Of a stretch of 64,000 bases of DNA, positions 8,691 through 17,594 are shown piece by piece; position 1 is the stretch's first letter; each line of letters begins with the position of its first letter. Below the pieces are notes generated by a model. It did no database searches. It was not told the DNA's origin and saw nothing but the letters and a program-made list of their open reading frames with translations. Source of the DNA: Flammeovirgaceae bacterium (lineage in GTDB: Bacteria > Bacteroidota > Bacteroidia > Cytophagales > Cyclobacteriaceae); the NCBI GenBank assembly GCA_024638265.1, contig JAHEKQ010000003.1, positions 52,199-116,198 of the forward strand. Reading direction: 5' to 3'. Both the position numbers and the translations under genes were made by a program.

Positions 8691-9050
8691 GTGGAAAGCA
8701 AACTCCTAAAATTTTTCAAACTGGACAACCTGTTTGATAGTATATCAGGTTACCTGGAAACCAGGCTGGAACTCTTCAAACTGGAGGCCAGGGAGGAAAT
8801 AGCCGAGACAACCGCGAAGGGGATACAGGCTGTAATCATTATTTTGATGTTCCTTTTTGCCCTTATGTTCTTATCCATGGCATTGGCATTTTTTATTGGA
8901 ATGTGGCTTGACCAGGTCGGATATGGCTTTCTAATAGTGGGCGGTTTCTATGCCTTCCTGGCATTAACACTCTATTTGCTACGGGGCAGGATTGGACTTA
9001 AAGAGAAAATTAATCGTTATCTTGGAAGTAAGATTGCAGACGATGAGTGA
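8691..9050 (+). CDS. Phage holin family / DUF1469 membrane protein
   Basis: A 119-residue protein with an amphipathic N-terminal helix (about 1-45) and two membrane helices (about 47-73 and 77-98). This is the pattern of the DUF1469/Actinobacterial holin-X family (PF07332). Despite the name these are chromosomal membrane proteins found widely outside phages, often next to other small envelope-stress genes. The start is GTG at 8691, right behind a -7 element. Its stop overlaps the next gene's ATG by 8 bases, so the two are translationally coupled. No lysis genes are nearby, so a phage role is unlikely. Confidence 0.7.
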   Translation: MESKLLKFFKLDNLFDSISGYLETRLELFKLEAREEIAETTAKGIQAVIIILMFLFALMFLSMALAFFIGMWLDQVGYGFLIVGGFYAFLALTLYLLRGRIGLKEKINRYLGSKIADDE

Positions 9051-9465
9051 GATCAGCGAACAACTAAAAAAACAGCTTTCCATGGCTACCGAGGAGTATA
9101 AGGAAGATATCCAGGTAGCCCTTAAGGATGTAGCAAACCGGATGGGAAAAACGGGTATGAACGCCTTGATCATAACGGGTTCTCTCCTCATTTCATACCT
9201 GTTGTATCGGGGAATTGCCGGACCGAACAAGAAGAAGAAAAAGGAATTGGAAGATGGGGAGGAAGGAGCCGAATCAGGGTCTACTTACAACATGCTGGAC
9301 CGCCTGGCCGACCAGGTATTGGAACAGACTTTAGTGTTCCTGCTTAACCTCGCCAAGGAACGACTTATTGCTTACTTAACAGAAATCAGTGAAGAACATG
9401 AGGATACTGAACCTGCTGCAGCAGAAGAGCAAAGCGCGGGAGAAATCCCTGGCAGTCTTAATTGA
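9043..9465 (+). CDS. Small membrane-anchored protein, conserved hypothetical
   Basis: A 140-residue protein starting at ATG 9043; a start 51 bases upstream would extend it into the previous gene and is less likely. Residues 1-40 are charged and helical (QLKKQLSMATEEYKED), followed by one membrane helix (about 41-57, NALIITGSLLISYLLYRGI), a lysine-rich stretch (KKKKKE) and an acidic low-complexity linker. A second amphipathic helix region (about 90-125) contains LVFLLNLAKERLIAYL. It overlaps the previous gene by 8 bases and the next by 68. I do not recognise the family. By context it is a membrane companion of the DUF1469 protein. Confidence 0.6.
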   Translation: MSEISEQLKKQLSMATEEYKEDIQVALKDVANRMGKTGMNALIITGSLLISYLLYRGIAGPNKKKKKELEDGEEGAESGSTYNMLDRLADQVLEQTLVFLLNLAKERLIAYLTEISEEHEDTEPAAAEEQSAGEIPGSLN

Positions 9466-10159
9466 CCCGGATAAAGTCTCCGATGCCGAACAGGTTGTCA
9501 AACTGGTAGAAGTTGCCAATGAGAACTACCTGGACTTTTTCTTTGTGGGGGGAAGCCTGATCACGGCACCCAACCTGTCGATGGTGATCCATACCATTAA
9601 AAAGAACACCTCAATACCCGTTATCCTGTTTCCGGGAAGTAATATGCACATCGACACGAGTGCTGATGCCATCCTGTTTCTATCACTCATTTCCGGTCGC
9701 AACCCCGAACTGCTTATTGGCCAGCATGTCATAGCTGCACCGATAATCAGGAATAGTCAACTTGAAACGCTTCCCACCGGCTATATGTTGGTAAGTTCAG
9801 GAAAGTCTACCTCAGTTTCCTATATGAGTAATACAATACCGATACCGGCAGATAAGTATTCAATTGCGGCAAGTACTGCCATGGCTGGAGAAATGCTGGG
9901 ACTGAAGTTGATTTACATGGACGCCGGAAGTGGTGGAGTTCCCATCAGCAGCAAAATGATATCGAAAGTCCGACGATCTGTAAACGCTCCGCTTATCGTA
10001 GGGGGAGGAATCAGTACCGTCCAAAAAGCGGTGGATACACTCAATGCCGGCGCAGATACCATAGTCATTGGAAATGCCATTGAAGAAAATCCGGATCTTC
10101 TGATTGAAGTCTCGGCGAAGATATACGACATAAATAAAGACAGGAAGGTTCAGGCCTGA
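9398..10159 (+). CDS. Geranylgeranylglyceryl phosphate synthase family protein (GGGPS/PcrB-like)
   Basis: A TIM-barrel prenyltransferase of about 253 residues that should join a polyprenyl diphosphate to sn-glycerol-1-phosphate. Supporting motifs are LAVLIDPDK near the N-terminus, FFFVGGSLIT, VILFPGSN, YMDAGSGG, and the phosphate-binding APLIVGGGIST and ADTIVIGNAI loops at the end. I chose ATG 9398; a GTG nine bases upstream is possible. Either way the gene starts inside the preceding gene, an overlap of about 68 bases. Bacteroidota are known to carry group II GGGPS enzymes. The lipid product here is not known, and no other archaeal-type ether-lipid gene is in the window. Confidence 0.85.
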   Translation: MRILNLLQQKSKAREKSLAVLIDPDKVSDAEQVVKLVEVANENYLDFFFVGGSLITAPNLSMVIHTIKKNTSIPVILFPGSNMHIDTSADAILFLSLISGRNPELLIGQHVIAAPIIRNSQLETLPTGYMLVSSGKSTSVSYMSNTIPIPADKYSIAASTAMAGEMLGLKLIYMDAGSGGVPISSKMISKVRRSVNAPLIVGGGISTVQKAVDTLNAGADTIVIGNAIEENPDLLIEVSAKIYDINKDRKVQA

Positions 10160-11071
10160 TCAGACATTAATCAGAGTTTCCCGTTTTCTCATTTTACCTG
10201 CAGGTATACCGTACATCATTTTGAACCGTCGGCAGAAATAGGCCGTGTCCTTATAGCCACAGGATTTGCCCACATCCCGAATGCTCATCTTAGTGGTTCG
10301 TAACAGTTCCACTGCATGTTCCATTCTTTTGTATTCAATATAATCCTGAGGATTGATCCCCGTTAAGGCCTTGAAGTACTGGCCTACATAATCCTCACTG
10401 ACCCCGGCAATTTCCGCAAGTTTTTTATTGGTCAGTTCCCTACTTATATTTTCTTTAATATGCTTGAAAAGACTTATAAGTCGGGGATCCTTGAAATAGG
10501 TGGCATTGGTGACCATCTTTTCTACAAATAGGTTATTGCTGAGGATATATCGAACCACTTCAATAACAATGTGCTCCGTTTTAATGGAAATCACCCGCTG
10601 AAAACCCTCTCTCCGGTCCGATTGTTCGCGGGTTATATCGTAAATAAGACCGTTGAGAATGGGGTGGTCCAGGGCAAAGGCGGGAATTTCCAGGGTGTTG
10701 AAAAAACTGACCGTATCGAAGATAGTGGTTTCAAAACTCACCAGGGTCAATTCAGCCTTAGCGCTTCCCCCCAGGTCCTCGCGGAAGAATTCGTTCCTCT
10801 TGAACCGGAATTCTTCCAGGTTCATGACAGTAGGACTGGCCAAATCCCCGAAATTGATTTTGGTAGGCTTTGAATCCGGGATCAATACGGCCTGCCCCTC
10901 CTTAACCTCGTGGTCGTCAATGGATAGTTTCCCCTTTTTTAAAAAGATGAGAAGGTTTTCGGGTTCCTGGAAATCATCGACTTGCAGGTTATCGATCACG
11001 TCAACATTGCGACAGGCAATGAACCGGATACTTAGCGATTCGATTACCTTATTGTAGTTTTCTGTTGACAT
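10160..11071 (-). CDS. AraC family transcriptional regulator
   Basis: A 303-residue regulator. The C-terminal 100 residues contain the two AraC helix-turn-helix motifs: LAEIAGVSEDYVGQYFKALTGINPQDYI, then SIRDVGKSCGYKDTAYFCRRFKMMYG. The N-terminal 180 residues are a cupin-like ligand domain (LLIFLKKGKLSIDDHEVKEGQAVLIP). It is convergent with the GGGPS gene, its stop lying on the very next base. The closest gene on its own strand is the acyl-CoA dehydrogenase upstream (93-base gap), a possible target, but no operator was identified. Confidence 0.85.
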   Translation of the reverse strand: MSTENYNKVIESLSIRFIACRNVDVIDNLQVDDFQEPENLLIFLKKGKLSIDDHEVKEGQAVLIPDSKPTKINFGDLASPTVMNLEEFRFKRNEFFREDLGGSAKAELTLVSFETTIFDTVSFFNTLEIPAFALDHPILNGLIYDITREQSDRREGFQRVISIKTEHIVIEVVRYILSNNLFVEKMVTNATYFKDPRLISLFKHIKENISRELTNKKLAEIAGVSEDYVGQYFKALTGINPQDYIEYKRMEHAVELLRTTKMSIRDVGKSCGYKDTAYFCRRFKMMYGIPAGKMRKRETLINV

Positions 11072-11164
11072 GTAGAATTATTCAAATGCAAATCGTAAAA
11101 TCAAGGGTGCCCAATTTCACTAATTGCGAATAATTATACAATTCCAAGATGAAATTTAAATCCT

Positions 11165-12304
11165 CTATTTCAGGATATCACGGGCTATTACTATACGCTG
11201 GATCTCAGAAGTTCCTTCATAGATCTGGGTGATCTTGGCATCCCTCATCAAGCGCTCCACGTGAAATTCCTTAACATAGCCGTATCCACCGTGAACCTGG
11301 ACAGCTTCGACGGCAATATCCATAGCTGCTTCTGAAGCATATAGCTTTGCCATGGCACTTGCAGTGGCATAATTTTTCCCATTGTCTTTCAACCAGGCGG
11401 CTTTCAAGCACAAATTCCTTGCGGCCTCCACTTTGAGAGCCATATCAGCTAGCTTAAATTGGATCGCCTGGTGTTTCGATATCTCCTTGCCAAAGGCTTT
11501 TCTTTCCTTACTGTATTGTAACGCAAGCTCATATGCACCGGAAGCGATTCCAAGGGCTTGTGCAGCAATACCTATGCGGCCACCGTTCAGGGTATTCATG
11601 GCAAAGTTAAAGCCAAACCCGTCTTCGCCGATTCGATTTTCTTTCGGGACTTTTACATCGCTGAACATCAGGGAATGTGTATCTGATCCGCGGATACCCA
11701 GCTTATCTTCTTTTTTTCCAACCACAAATCCCTGCATATCCTTCTCCATGATCAGGGCATTAATCCCTTTATGGCCTTTCTCTACATCGGTTTGGGCCAT
11801 TACGAGGTAAACCGAGGCGCTGTTTCCATTGGTAATCCAGTTTTTGGTTCCATTCAGCAGGTAGTAGTCTCCTTTGTCCTCTGCAGTAGTTCGCTGGCTC
11901 GTGGCGTCTGAGCCAGCTTCGGGTTCCGACAAGCAGAAAGCTCCGATAATTTCACCCGTTGCCAGACGGGTAAGATATTTTTGTTTTTGCTCTTCTGTGC
12001 CGTACTTCTGAAGTCCCCAGCAGACCAGCGAATTGTTTACCGACATACATACAGAGGCAGAGGCATCAATCTTGGATATTTCTTCCATGGCGAGAACGTA
12101 CGAAACGGCATCCATACCGCCGCCATTATATTTGGGATCCACCATCATACCCATGAATCCCAGTTCCCCCATTTTCTTTATTTGTTCAGCGGGAAACTCC
12201 TGCTTTTCATCTCTCTCGATCACACCCGGAAGGAGGTCGTTTTTGGCGAAATCCCTGGCCGCATCCCGGACGGCAGCCTGCTCTTCAGTCAGTTCAAAAT
12301 TCAT
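11165..12304 (-). CDS. Short-chain-type acyl-CoA dehydrogenase
   Basis: A 379-residue FAD enzyme that oxidises acyl-CoA to the 2-enoyl-CoA. It has the full three-part fold: helical N-domain, the FCLSEPEAGSDATSQRTTA beta-domain motif, and the C-terminal helical domain with QVHGGYGYVKEFHVERLMRDAKI. The expected catalytic base is the glutamate of IYEGTSEIQ (about residue 363). This length and motif set fit butyryl-CoA or short/branched-chain dehydrogenases; the substrate cannot be fixed. A perfect -7 element lies only five bases before the start codon, suggesting a nearly leaderless message. Confidence 0.92.
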   Translation of the reverse strand: MNFELTEEQAAVRDAARDFAKNDLLPGVIERDEKQEFPAEQIKKMGELGFMGMMVDPKYNGGGMDAVSYVLAMEEISKIDASASVCMSVNNSLVCWGLQKYGTEEQKQKYLTRLATGEIIGAFCLSEPEAGSDATSQRTTAEDKGDYYLLNGTKNWITNGNSASVYLVMAQTDVEKGHKGINALIMEKDMQGFVVGKKEDKLGIRGSDTHSLMFSDVKVPKENRIGEDGFGFNFAMNTLNGGRIGIAAQALGIASGAYELALQYSKERKAFGKEISKHQAIQFKLADMALKVEAARNLCLKAAWLKDNGKNYATASAMAKLYASEAAMDIAVEAVQVHGGYGYVKEFHVERLMRDAKITQIYEGTSEIQRIVIARDILK

Positions 12305-12308
12305 CCTG

Positions 12309-12316
12309 CAAATGTA
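12309..12316 (-). promoter_or_regulatory. -7 element of the acyl-CoA dehydrogenase gene
   Basis: On the minus strand this reads TACATTTG, an exact TAnnTTTG, only five bases upstream of the ATG. Transcription would start at or next to the start codon. No TTG is at the -33 distance. Confidence 0.4.
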
Positions 12317-12361
12317 GGGTTTCTGTGGGAGAAATTATAGCTCGTAAAAGCGTAAAAATGG

Positions 12362-14035
12362 CTATTTCCTGTAGCCGGGGCCACGGACGAACCTTCCGGG
12401 CAGGGCACCCGTGTGCTCACCATCACGTAGAACCTGGGTACCATTGACAAAGACGTGGATCACCCCGGTGGCAAGCTGATGGGGTTCTGCAAAGGTGGCG
12501 TGATCCTGGATGGTCATGGGATCAAAAATGACAATGTCCGCGAAATACCCTTCTTTAAGTTCACCACGGTTCGATATTTTCATATTGGAAGCCGGGAGCT
12601 TGGTGAGTTTGCGTATGGCCTCTTCAAGGGGAATCACTTTTTCCTCCCGGACATATTTCCCGAGTAACCTGGTAAAGTTTCCATAGGCTCTGGGATGTTG
12701 ATTGCTGTTCAGGAACACTCCCTCCGGGGCCATGCTCCCCGCATCGGAGCAAAAACTTACCCAGGGAAGGGCGATCTGTTTTCGGGTATTTTCCTCCGAC
12801 ATCAGGAAATAGGCAGTTCCCACCCGTGTGTCGTCACGGATTACCAGTTCTATGGCGGTTTCTTCGGGAGATAGCCCCATCATCTCTGAAGCTTCGCCCA
12901 AGGTTTTACCGGTGAGGTGGCGAAGGCTGTCTTGTTTGAACCCGATGAGTAATACACGGTCAGGATCGCCTGCCAGGAGCATCAGGTTTTCCCATTCATC
13001 GGTAGGCGTTTTCATTTCATTGATAATCCTTTCACGGATTTCGGGATCCTTTAAACGCTCGATCCATTGATCTTTTCCCCCTTCCTGTACCCATGGGGGC
13101 ATGGCGGCATCCAGTCCGGTGGCTCCCGCGGTATAATTGTACATATCGGCCGTGATTTCCAGGCCGGCTGCACGGGCTGAATCAACTTTGGCAATCACCT
13201 CGTCCATTTTGGGCCAATTGGCTTCACCCCCTGCCTTGAGGTGGTAAATTTCTGCATTGACACCCGATTCTGCCGCAATCCTGATCAGTTCGTCAACGCT
13301 TTCCAGTATCCTGTTCCCCTCACTTCGCATATGAGAGACATACATACCATCATATTCAGCCGCCACTTTGCAGAGCTCGATAAGTTCTTCCGTGGAACTG
13401 TAAAAAGCAGGAGCATAGATCAGTGAGGAGCCCACCCCAATAGCCCCTTCCTCCATGGCCTGCCGCACCAGTAGACGCATGGAGTCGAGTTCCACCTCGG
13501 TGGGGGGACGGTTCTCATAACCAATGGTATGAATTCTAAGGGTGGTGGCACCCACAAATGAAGCGACATTGCACGATACTCCTTTCTCTTCAAGGAAGTT
13601 GAGGTATTCTCCAAGTGTAGTCCATTCAATATCGTAGTAGATATCAAACTGGTTTTCTTTCTCCAGCTTTTTCATGGCAGGGGAGAGGGGACCCATGCTC
13701 CAGCCTTCCCCGAAAACTTCCAGTGTTACCCCCTGGCGGATATCTCCCATACTCCGACCATCTTCAATCAGGGATTCGGTGGCCCAACTGAGCATATTGA
13801 TAAACCCGGGAGATACAGCCATTCCCTCTGCGTCGATCACTTGGGTACCCTCCGCTTCCGATAGATCACCAATGGCCGCGATGACATCACCCCGGACTCC
13901 AATATCTGCTGTTATGGGAGGCCCCCCACTTCCGTCATAGACTGTTCCATTCCTGATGATTATATCGTATGAGTCAACGGAACAGGACGCCAAAAGAGTT
14001 GCAGCGAACAGGAAAGTGAGTAGCAGGCGGATCAT
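12362..14035 (-). CDS. D-aminoacylase-like amidohydrolase lipoprotein lacking the HxH motif
   Basis: A 557-residue member of the amidohydrolase superfamily closest in pattern to N-acyl-D-amino-acid deacylases. It has a lipoprotein signal (LLASC, cysteine 18), the IIIRNGTVYDGSGGPP opening, and the late beta-sandwich segment (GELKEGYFADIVIFDPMTIQDHATF). The usual metal-binding PGFIDxHxH is replaced by SPGFINMLSWATESL, so two expected histidine ligands are absent. Later candidates remain: YVSHMRSEG, IYHLKAGG, and SFCSDAGS. I believe such N-M-L-S-W variants form a recognised Bacteroidota subgroup, but whether they are active is unclear. The lipobox implies an envelope location. Confidence 0.8.
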   Translation of the reverse strand: MIRLLLTFLFAATLLASCSVDSYDIIIRNGTVYDGSGGPPITADIGVRGDVIAAIGDLSEAEGTQVIDAEGMAVSPGFINMLSWATESLIEDGRSMGDIRQGVTLEVFGEGWSMGPLSPAMKKLEKENQFDIYYDIEWTTLGEYLNFLEEKGVSCNVASFVGATTLRIHTIGYENRPPTEVELDSMRLLVRQAMEEGAIGVGSSLIYAPAFYSSTEELIELCKVAAEYDGMYVSHMRSEGNRILESVDELIRIAAESGVNAEIYHLKAGGEANWPKMDEVIAKVDSARAAGLEITADMYNYTAGATGLDAAMPPWVQEGGKDQWIERLKDPEIRERIINEMKTPTDEWENLMLLAGDPDRVLLIGFKQDSLRHLTGKTLGEASEMMGLSPEETAIELVIRDDTRVGTAYFLMSEENTRKQIALPWVSFCSDAGSMAPEGVFLNSNQHPRAYGNFTRLLGKYVREEKVIPLEEAIRKLTKLPASNMKISNRGELKEGYFADIVIFDPMTIQDHATFAEPHQLATGVIHVFVNGTQVLRDGEHTGALPGRFVRGPGYRK

Positions 14036-14052
14036 TTTTTTATTTTGAATAT

Positions 14053-14082
14053 AAAAAAAGCCGTCTTTATCAGGACGGCTTT
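14053..14082 (-). terminator. Intrinsic terminator of the panC-to-Zn-peptidase operon
   Basis: AAAGCCGTC (14057-14065) pairs perfectly with GACGGCTTT (14074-14082) around an 8-base loop, and on the minus strand is followed by a run of at least seven Us. It lies just past the Zn peptidase stop. Confidence 0.88.
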
Positions 14083-14102
14083 CATGTAAAAGTTCTTAAT
14101 TC

Positions 14103-14789
14103 TTATTCATTGCCCAGGAATGCAAATACCCAATAGGCGAGCATAGCCAGCGAACTCAAGGCAGCTACCACGTAGGTCATTGCGGCCCATTTGAGAGCGT
14201 CCTTTGCCATTCCATGCTCTTGGCTGGTTACGATTCCACGTTCTTCGACCCAGGCCAATGCCCTCTTGCTGGCGTCAAATTCTACCGGCAGGGTGATGAA
14301 GGCGAAAAGGGTAAATATGAAGTAACAACCAATCATTACAAGGATGAGTGTCTGGTAGGGTAGTGGAAGGAACAAACCACCGAAAATCAGGAACATAAGT
14401 ACAATGTTCATAATACGTGCACTGGCATTTTGTACGGGAACTAGTGAAGAACGCAGCTCCAGCATACTGTAGGCTTTCGCGTGTTGCACTGCATGCCCGG
14501 TTTCGTGAGCTGCTACTGCGGCTGCGGCTGCACTCCGCCCCTGGTAGACCTCCTGGCTCAGGTTGATGGTCTTATTGACCGGATTATAGTGGTCGGTGAG
14601 TTTACCTCGGACCGAAGTGATCTTTACATCATAGATCCCGTGATCCGCCAGCATTAATTTGGCGATCTCAGCACCAGATAGATTGGACTGCAATCCCACC
14701 TGGCTGTATTTCTTGAATTTACTTTTCAACCTGTTTTGTACCACCAGGCTGACGATTACAATAGTAATTATTATTCCTATATATAACAT
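14103..14789 (-). CDS. Zinc metallopeptidase, YugP type
   Basis: A 228-residue membrane-bound metallopeptidase of the Zn_peptidase_2/YugP family. The HEXXH zinc motif is AAHETGHAVQHA (H95, E96, H99). Membrane helices lie at about 2-19, 119-137, 139-160 and 200-224. The family is widespread, and its substrates are not established. It is the last gene of a minus-strand run starting with panC. It begins two bases after the rfaE2 stop and is followed by a strong terminator. Confidence 0.88.
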   Translation of the reverse strand: MLYIGIIITIVIVSLVVQNRLKSKFKKYSQVGLQSNLSGAEIAKLMLADHGIYDVKITSVRGKLTDHYNPVNKTINLSQEVYQGRSAAAAAVAAHETGHAVQHAKAYSMLELRSSLVPVQNASARIMNIVLMFLIFGGLFLPLPYQTLILVMIGCYFIFTLFAFITLPVEFDASKRALAWVEERGIVTSQEHGMAKDALKWAAMTYVVAALSSLAMLAYWVFAFLGNE

Positions 14790-14791
14790 GT

Positions 14792-15280
14792 CTATTTTCC
14801 CTTTTGAGTTTTTATCTTTTCAATTATATCCGAAGTAGAATGCCCTTTAACCAGAGGGACTGTTACTACCTCTCCTCCATTTTCTTTAACAATATCTGCG
14901 CCAACTACATTTTCTGCCAAATAGTCATTTCCCTTTACGAGAATGTCAGGTTTTAGTGACGTAATTAGCTCTAGGGGTGTGTCCTCATCAAATATCACGA
15001 CCAGATCGACAAACCCAAGCGCCGCCAATAATCGACTCCTGGTTTCAATTTGATTGATGGGCCGGCCCTCACCCTTCAGCCGTACTACACTGTCATCGGA
15101 ATTAAGCCCGATCACTAGCCGATCTCCGAGCTTTGCCGCTCTTTCCAGGTAGTCTACGTGGCCCAGGTGCAGGATATCGAAGCAGCCGTTGGTGAATACG
15201 ACTTTTCGGCCAGACTTTTTCCAGTCCTGCCGCAATTCCGTGGCCTGTACCCACTCTTTTATTTTGTCGCTTGAACCCAC
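14792..15280 (-). CDS. rfaE2: D-glycero-beta-D-manno-heptose 1-phosphate adenylyltransferase
   Basis: A 162-residue cytidylyltransferase-fold enzyme that makes ADP-heptose for the lipopolysaccharide inner core. Motifs are [19 protein letters not shown] with the nucleotide-binding HLGH (residues 38-41), [11 protein letters not shown], and the terminal [11 protein letters not shown] (STT/S-like loop). It is the stand-alone adenylyltransferase half of HldE; no kinase half is fused or adjacent. Its start lies 22 bases inside the upstream flippase-like gene, which implies translational coupling. Riboflavin- or glycerol-3-phosphate-cytidylyltransferase relatives are less likely given the HldE-type motifs. 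Confidence 0.88.
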   Translation of the reverse strand: MGSSDKIKEWVQATELRQDWKKSGRKVVFTNGCFDILHLGHVDYLERAAKLGDRLVIGLNSDDSVVRLKGEGRPINQIETRSRLLAALGFVDLVVIFDEDTPLELITSLKPDILVKGNDYLAENVVGADIVKENGGEVVTVPLVKGHSTSDIIEKIKTQKGK

Positions 15281-16299
15281 TTTTTATTCTTTTTGACCAG
15301 CCATTGAGTATATAACATACTGATTATTCCCAAGATAATGACCACGATGGTCTGCCACCCGTGAAAAATAAAAGAAAAAGCAACCGCTTCTTCACGGGGA
15401 ATGGCAAACAGGCTCACAAGGCCCAATGGCACCAGCACGTGATAGCTTCCTGTTCCTCCCGGGAGCGGAATAGCCATAGCTATACCCCCGATTACAAATA
15501 TTGTGAGTGTATCGAGCATAGTCAATGTTGCCGTCTCTTCAAAAGCGAGTACAATGGAGTAGCTCATGAGATAGTAGAGTATCCAGATCGTTAGGGAATA
15601 GAGCAGGAAGAGTACTTTGCGATCGCTGGAAAATATGGTCAGCAATCCCTTTTTCATACCTCTCAACACCCCCCTGATTTTGACCAGCATTCTTAAGGTG
15701 GCTGATCGGAACAGTCTTAGAATTAACAGGTAGATCACCACAAAAACAGAAAGGAAGATCAGTCCGTAGGCGGCTTTTTCGAAAATGCTGAAAGATGAGG
15801 GGTCCCAGGGCAGGTTGAGATCGCCGAAAAATGTCGAGAGACGTGTCCATTCGATGGCAAATGAAATCCCGATGAGCGAAAGAAGAATAATGAGGTCAAT
15901 TACCCGTTCAGCTACCACGGTTCCGAATGAGACATCGATGGGTGTTTTATCAAGGCGATAAAGGTTATAGCATCTGGACAATTCTCCACCCCTGGGAATG
16001 GCCAGATTAATAAAATATCCTACCATCACTGATAAAAAGCTGTTTCGGATGGTAAGTTTGTGACCGGCGGGTTGCAACAGTATTTTCCAACGTTGGGCAC
16101 GTACCAGGTGACTTATAATCGCAAGAAATGCCGAAAGGAGCAGGTAGGATTTATCAGATCCCTGCCAGACTGAGAAAATAAACCCCAGCTTTGACTGATT
16201 TTCACCCACTTCAATACTTCCGAGTGCGAGCCAAAGCAACAGGGCCGCAAAAATGAGAAGTACTGAGTACTGTAAAATGCCCTTGAGCTGGTTATTCAT
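15259..16299 (-). CDS. Flippase-like integral membrane protein (LPG synthase TM family)
   Basis: A 346-residue protein with about eight membrane helices, matching the lysylphosphatidylglycerol-synthase membrane-domain family (formerly UPF0104). It carries the [12 protein letters not shown] and [20 protein letters not shown] segments and the [17 protein letters not shown] loop, all typical of this family. It has no soluble aminoacyl-transfer domain. It lies between panD and rfaE2 in one transcription unit. Because a heptose-activation gene follows with overlapping ends, a role in moving or modifying an envelope lipid is plausible, but this is inference. Confidence 0.8.
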   Translation of the reverse strand: MNNQLKGILQYSVLLIFAALLLWLALGSIEVGENQSKLGFIFSVWQGSDKSYLLLSAFLAIISHLVRAQRWKILLQPAGHKLTIRNSFLSVMVGYFINLAIPRGGELSRCYNLYRLDKTPIDVSFGTVVAERVIDLIILLSLIGISFAIEWTRLSTFFGDLNLPWDPSSFSIFEKAAYGLIFLSVFVVIYLLILRLFRSATLRMLVKIRGVLRGMKKGLLTIFSSDRKVLFLLYSLTIWILYYLMSYSIVLAFEETATLTMLDTLTIFVIGGIAMAIPLPGGTGSYHVLVPLGLVSLFAIPREEAVAFSFIFHGWQTIVVIILGIISMLYTQWLVKKNKKWVQATK

Positions 16300-16306
16300 G
16301 CCGGGA

Positions 16307-16654
16307 TCAGACTGGCCGGTTATTATTGTCGGGGAATACTATGCTCGGCTTGAAGTTTTTCGCTTCCTCAAACTCCATCTGGGCATAGGAAATGATGATG
16401 ATCACATCTCCGATCTGAACCCTCCTGGCAGCAGGTCCATTCAGACAAACATCACCGCTTCCCCGCTTTCCCTTTATAATGTAGGTCTCTATCCGTTCGC
16501 CGTTGTTGACATTAACGATCTGGACTTTTTCTCCTTCAATTAGATTAGCAGCGTCCATCAGATCCTCATCAAGCGTAATGCTTCCCACATAATGGAGCTC
16601 CGCCTCGGTAACTTTGACCCTGTGAATTTTTGACTTTAAAACTTCTATGAGCAT
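16307..16654 (-). CDS. panD: Aspartate 1-decarboxylase
   Basis: A 115-residue pyruvoyl-dependent enzyme that makes beta-alanine from aspartate for pantothenate. The proenzyme should self-cleave between G24 and S25 ([15 protein letters not shown]). Other family markers are the [32 protein letters not shown] and [10 protein letters not shown] segments. Length is normal. It lies 12 bases downstream of panC, so the two branches that meet at pantothenate are co-transcribed. Confidence 0.96.
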   Translation of the reverse strand: MLIEVLKSKIHRVKVTEAELHYVGSITLDEDLMDAANLIEGEKVQIVNVNNGERIETYIIKGKRGSGDVCLNGPAARRVQIGDVIIIISYAQMEFEEAKNFKPSIVFPDNNNRPV

Positions 16655-16666
16655 ACCTGAAAAAAA

Positions 16667-17521
16667 TCAGCGCAAATTTAGCAAGGTATTATCAATCAGC
16701 CTAATACCCTCCACATAACAGGCTATACAAAGAGCGAGTTCATTTGAATTGTCGGAATGGGTGATAGGTCTTAACGATTGCATGTCTACTATTTCAAAAT
16801 ACTCCAGTTCGATATCTTCCTGATTGTGAAAAAGATCTTCGACCATGGCCACAGTTTCTTCAAGAATCATCCCAGATTTCAGGGCATGTTCCGCCTTCAC
16901 CAGCGATTGATAGATTAAAGCCGCCTGGCTATAGCCTGATGGACTGAGTCTCCGGTTACGCGAGGACATTGCCAGGCCGTTTTCTTCCCTTATTATGGGC
17001 ATCAGCCTGAGGGTGATTCCGAACTTAAGTTCCTCCGCAAGCTGCTTAATGATCATGAATTGTTGAAGGTCCTTTTGCCCGAAGTACGCCCGGTCCGGTT
17101 CACATATGTTGAAGAGTTTCGATACCACTAAGCCCACGCCATTGAAATGGCCTGGCCTGTATTTCCCCTCCAATACTTCTTGCAAAGGGCCATAGTGTAT
17201 TTTAATCGTGGGTTCCGCCGGGTACATCTCATCCTTTGACGGGGCAAACACGATATCCACCCCCGCCGAACGGAACATTTCAAGGTCCTCATCAGTAGAG
17301 ACAGGGTAGTTCTCAAAATCCTCGTGATTATTGAATTGGGTGGGATTGACGAATAAGGTGGCAATAGTAATATCCGATTCTCTAATGGAGGTCTCAACCA
17401 GTGAAAGGTGTCCTTTGTGCAGTGCCCCCATGGTGGGGATGAGGCCTATGCTTTTCCCTTCCGCCTTTAGCTTGCGGCTCAGGGGCCTCATTTCTGATAT
17501 ATACTTAATAACCTCCATCAC
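16667..17521 (-). CDS. panC: Pantothenate synthetase
   Basis: A 284-residue ATP-dependent ligase joining pantoate and beta-alanine. Diagnostic motifs are GLIPTMGALHKGHLSLVE (H35 and H38 of the HIGH-like site), FVNPTQFN, PGHFNGVGLVVSKLFNI, YFGQKDLQQ and AMSSRNRRLS, in the expected order. It is the first gene of the operon panC-panD-flippase-rfaE2-Zn peptidase. It is divergent from the GT5 N-domain gene with a -7 element of the same sequence on each side. The duplicated methionine at the start leaves the exact start uncertain by one codon. Confidence 0.96.
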   Translation of the reverse strand: MMEVIKYISEMRPLSRKLKAEGKSIGLIPTMGALHKGHLSLVETSIRESDITIATLFVNPTQFNNHEDFENYPVSTDEDLEMFRSAGVDIVFAPSKDEMYPAEPTIKIHYGPLQEVLEGKYRPGHFNGVGLVVSKLFNICEPDRAYFGQKDLQQFMIIKQLAEELKFGITLRLMPIIREENGLAMSSRNRRLSPSGYSQAALIYQSLVKAEHALKSGMILEETVAMVEDLFHNQEDIELEYFEIVDMQSLRPITHSDNSNELALCIACYVEGIRLIDNTLLNLR

Positions 17522-17535
17522 CCTTAAAGGGGCGG

Positions 17536-17543
17536 CAAAATTA
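17536..17543 (-). promoter_or_regulatory. -7 element of the panC operon
   Basis: Minus strand TAATTTTG, an exact TAnnTTTG, 14 bases before panC. No TTG is found at -33. Confidence 0.45.
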
Positions 17544-17586
17544 CACTTATCGAATATAAATCCATGGAGAATTGGGGGTTTTTTAG

Positions 17587-17594
17587 TAATTTTG
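17587..17594 (+). promoter_or_regulatory. -7 element of the GT5 N-domain gene
   Basis: Plus strand TAATTTTG, identical to the element facing panC 51 bases away, 36 bases before ATG 17631. The -33 region has no TTG at 19-20 bases. Confidence 0.45.

Noticed and set aside
8691..9050. Prophage holin gene
   Set aside because: The family name includes holin, but no lysin, structural or integrase genes are near, and the family is common on chromosomes.
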